The position numbers and the translations under genes were made by a program. The notes below the pieces were generated by a model, which saw nothing but the letters and a program-made list of their open reading frames with translations, did not search any database and was not told where the DNA came from. A stretch of DNA of 7,113 nt, taken from the NCBI GenBank assembly GCA_964548475.1, contig CAZJRF010000098.1, forward strand, positions 1 through 7,113, read 5' to 3'. Source of the DNA: VGBK01 sp964548475 (GTDB taxonomy: Bacteria; Actinomycetota; Acidimicrobiia; Spongiisociales; UBA11373). How positions within the stretch are numbered: position 1 is the first letter of the stretch; each line of letters starts with the position of its first letter. Below are positions 6,164 to 7,113 of this stretch, one piece after another.

Positions 6164-6820
6164 TCACTCGGCTTCGCGCAGAAGGCCGAAACGCACCGCG
6201 TTGATCAGGGCCTCCGACCGATTGGCTGCCCCCAGTCGGGCATAGAGGTCGTGAAGCCGGCGGAACATGACCCGTTCGGAGTACCCGTAGTCGTCGGCCA
6301 GGCCCACGACGGTCGCCCCCCGGGCCAGTTCCTCCAACCACTCGATTTCCTCATCGTCCACCTGCGGGCGCTCGGCATGCGGGTCCACCACGGTGCCCGG
6401 CAGACCCCGCGCCGTCGCCGACAACAGCAGCGCATCGCCCCGCGCCGCCGCCTCGGCCACCTCGACGATGCGCGCCGTCTCCGCCTCCCACTCCACCGCC
6501 GCCACCGCCCCGTGGTAGAAGGCATGGGCCACCGTCTCTGCATCGCCCGGCTCCACCAGCGCCACCACCGGTGCCTTGGCCGACCAAGACTCCAGCCGGG
6601 CGCAGTCTGCCGCCACCCTCATCGCCACCAGCGCCAGGTCGGGCACCTCTTCCTCGGCTGCCACCCGATGGCCGGCGGCGACAAACGCCTCCTCCAGGCC
6701 GCGCCGATACGCGGCCGCCTCCTCCACCACCCGCACGGTCAGCCGCCCGCCGTTCATCTCCTCCACGCTACGCCGCGCGGCGGCCGCCCGCCGCCGACGC
6801 GAACCTTGTGATTCGGGCAT
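6164..6820 (-). CDS. Orphan LuxR/NarL-type regulator with a degenerate (non-phosphorylatable) receiver
   Basis: DNA-binding transcription regulator of 218 aa from ATG 6820. Residues 1-27 are a basic Arg/Ala-rich extension. About 28-140 has the pattern of a response-regulator receiver (LTVRVVEEAAAYRRGLEEAF at 28-47), but the key residues are replaced: the acidic DD pair is Glu33-Glu34, the phospho-acceptor Asp after PDLALV is Ala66, the Thr/Ser position in VVALVEP is Val, and the Lys near the end (GAVAAVEWE) is absent. About 157-213 is a LuxR-type helix-turn-helix: EWLEELARGATVVGLADDYG, YSERVMFRRLHDLYARLG, ANRSEALINAVRFGLL. The HTH looks intact. No histidine kinase is next to it, in line with phosphorylation-independent control. 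ATG 6820 has a well-placed GAGGAG; a GTG at 6826 is too close to that site. Stop TGA is at 6164-6166. Targets unknown; the neighbouring envelope genes and the divergent lysine-rich gene are candidates. Confidence 0.85.
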   Translation of the reverse strand: MPESQGSRRRRAAAARRSVEEMNGGRLTVRVVEEAAAYRRGLEEAFVAAGHRVAAEEEVPDLALVAMRVAADCARLESWSAKAPVVALVEPGDAETVAHAFYHGAVAAVEWEAETARIVEVAEAAARGDALLLSATARGLPGTVVDPHAERPQVDDEEIEWLEELARGATVVGLADDYGYSERVMFRRLHDLYARLGAANRSEALINAVRFGLLREAE

Positions 6821-6825
6821 CTCCA

Positions 6826-6831
6826 CTCCTC
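6826..6831 (-). promoter_or_regulatory. Ribosome binding site deciding the regulator start
   Basis: GAGGAG on the minus strand ends 5 bases before the ATG at 6820. It overlaps the alternative GTG at 6826, so ATG 6820 is the better start. Confidence 0.65.
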
Positions 6832-6878
6832 GGATACTTCTCCCGCCTTCTCCCCGGCCTTGAAGCCAAATCCTGGAT

Positions 6879-6892
6879 GGCAGGATACTGCC
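6879..6892. repeat. Dyad GGCAG-GATA-CTGCC over a -10-like sequence
   Basis: A 5-bp perfect inverted repeat with a 4-base centre. On the minus strand its middle reads TATCCT (6887-6882), a reasonable -10 hexamer about 62 bases upstream of the regulator ATG, though no -35 was found. A protein binding this dyad would block that promoter; autoregulation is possible but speculative. The heptamer GGATACT occurs here (6883-6889) and again at 6832-6838. Confidence 0.3.
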
Positions 6893-6918
6893 GCAACAAC
6901 GACGGGATGATTGCGTCG

Positions 6919-6927
6919 CGTGTCACG
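6919..6927. repeat. Short dyad CGTG-T-CACG in the divergent intergenic region
   Basis: A 4-bp inverted repeat around one central base, lying between the divergent regulator and lysine-rich genes. It is short enough to be chance. Confidence 0.2.
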
Positions 6928-6964
6928 GACGTTCTGCAGGCGCGCTACTTGAATCGACCCCAGC

Positions 6965-6978
6965 GCCGAGGCCTCGGC
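6965..6978. repeat. Perfect 14-bp palindrome GCCGAGGCCTCGGC
   Basis: Perfect two-fold symmetric site with no loop, 50 bases upstream of the lysine-rich gene start. Absence of a loop favours a dimeric protein binding site over an RNA hairpin. It is the longest perfect palindrome I noticed in the intergenic DNA. No known operator is recognised. Confidence 0.4.
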
Positions 6979-6996
6979 CTCGCGTGACGAATGAGC

Positions 6997-7009
6997 GCCC
7001 GGCGCGGGC
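6997..7009 (+). repeat. Hairpin GCCCG-GCG-CGGGC just upstream of the lysine-rich gene
   Basis: A 5-bp GC stem with a 3-base loop ending 10 bases before the AAGGA ribosome site (7019-7023). In the mRNA it could affect translation of the lysine-rich gene. It may also be a by-product of local GC richness. Confidence 0.25.
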
Positions 7010-7027
7010 CGGGCCAGAAAGGAAGCT

Positions 7028-7113
7028 ATGCCTGCCAAGAAGGCTCCGGTCAAGAAGGCTCCGGTCAAGAAGGCCCCGGTCAAGAAGGCCCCGGTCAAGA
7101 AGGCCCCGGCCAA
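7028..7113 (+). CDS. Lysine-rich KKAPV-repeat protein, N-terminal part only
   Basis: The coding region starts at ATG 7028 with AAGGA at 7019-7023 (4-base spacer) and runs off the window after 28 full codons. It reads MPAKKAPVKKAPVKKAPVKK and continues in the same five-residue unit. Such basic Lys/Ala/Pro tails bind DNA or RNA. Known actinobacterial proteins with them include HU-type and histone H1-like nucleoid proteins and DksA/TraR-type regulators with a long KKAP N-terminal tail. Here the tail is at the N-terminus, which fits an H1-like protein or the DksA-like type better than mycobacterial HupB, where the tail is C-terminal. The folded domain lies outside the window, so no gene name is justified. 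Confidence 0.7.
   Translation, partial: MPAKKAPVKKAPVKKAPVKKAPVKKAPA
7037..7111 (+). repeat. Five tandem copies of a 15-bp repeat coding for KKAPV
   Basis: Units begin at 7037, 7052, 7067, 7082 and 7097, each AAGAAGGCYCCGGTC (last copy ends GCC for Val-to-Ala). The only other difference is GCT in the first two and GCC in the last three. The array probably continues past the window. Near identity at the DNA level points to recent expansion by slippage or unequal exchange, so copy number may vary between strains. Confidence 0.9.

Noticed and set aside
5123..6811. Plus-strand open frame of 562 codons opposite the GH114, four-cysteine and regulator genes
   Set aside because: It spans three convincing minus-strand genes and the gaps between them, has Arg/His/Pro-rich composition and no domain. 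It is a GC-driven shadow.
6991..7027. ATG at 6991 as an upstream start or leader peptide
   Set aside because: It is in a different frame from the lysine-rich gene, has no ribosome site, and the frame shows no coding character.
6754..7113. Minus-strand frame with GAFLT-type repeats resembling a pentapeptide-repeat protein
   Set aside because: The repeats are simply the reverse strand of the KKAPV codons. The rest of the frame runs across intergenic DNA and the regulator start, and the plus-strand gene has a good ribosome site.
7037..7113. Short tandem repeats as a CRISPR array
   Set aside because: The 15-bp units are directly adjacent with no spacers and keep a coding frame.

Overview
The window is GC-rich throughout, with strong third-position G/C preference, GTG starts, 4-base gene overlaps and several starts that look leaderless. 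With an actinobacterial-style PspC/LiaF-like membrane gene set and a Lys/Ala/Pro-repeat protein, this suggests chromosomal DNA of a high-GC actinobacterium, possibly an acidimicrobiia-like lineage. The phylum-level guess is an inference and no marker gene fixes the taxon. There is no rRNA, tRNA, CRISPR array, transposase or phage gene.

Layout, left to right. (1) Positions 1-2613, plus strand: the 3' two thirds of phnC (ABC ATPase) followed 10 bases later by a very large phnE (permease). Together they are the inner-membrane part of a PhnCDE-type phosphonate/phosphite/phosphate importer. The permease is 691 aa, about 2.5 times the usual size, because it carries an extracellular Ig/IPT-like domain and about 300 extra residues of membrane segments inside the transport domain. 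(2) Positions 2695-4078, plus strand: three translationally coupled envelope genes (a PspC-domain protein, a LiaF-like protein and a 59-aa protein), each carrying a copy of the same two-helix membrane hairpin. They probably form a cell-envelope stress sensing set. (3) Positions 4075-6826, minus strand, convergent with the previous set: an orphan LuxR/NarL-type regulator whose receiver has lost its phosphorylation residues, a membrane-anchored protein of unknown function with four cysteines outside the membrane, and a secreted GH114-family glycoside hydrolase with an extra N-terminal beta-rich domain. (4) Positions 6827-7027: a divergent intergenic region with several small dyad symmetries. (5) From position 7028 to the window end: the start of a lysine-rich protein built on an exact 15-bp tandem repeat.

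How they fit together: phnCE is a nutrient uptake operon, with phnD expected outside the window. The PspC/LiaF-like set and the GH114/membrane/regulator set both concern the cell envelope and meet tail to tail with a 4-bp overlap. The orphan regulator might control either envelope set, but nothing in the sequence proves it. No complete, clearly new multi-gene system is seen. The most unusual items are the enlarged PhnE, the three-gene family of hairpin proteins, and the receiver-dead LuxR regulator.
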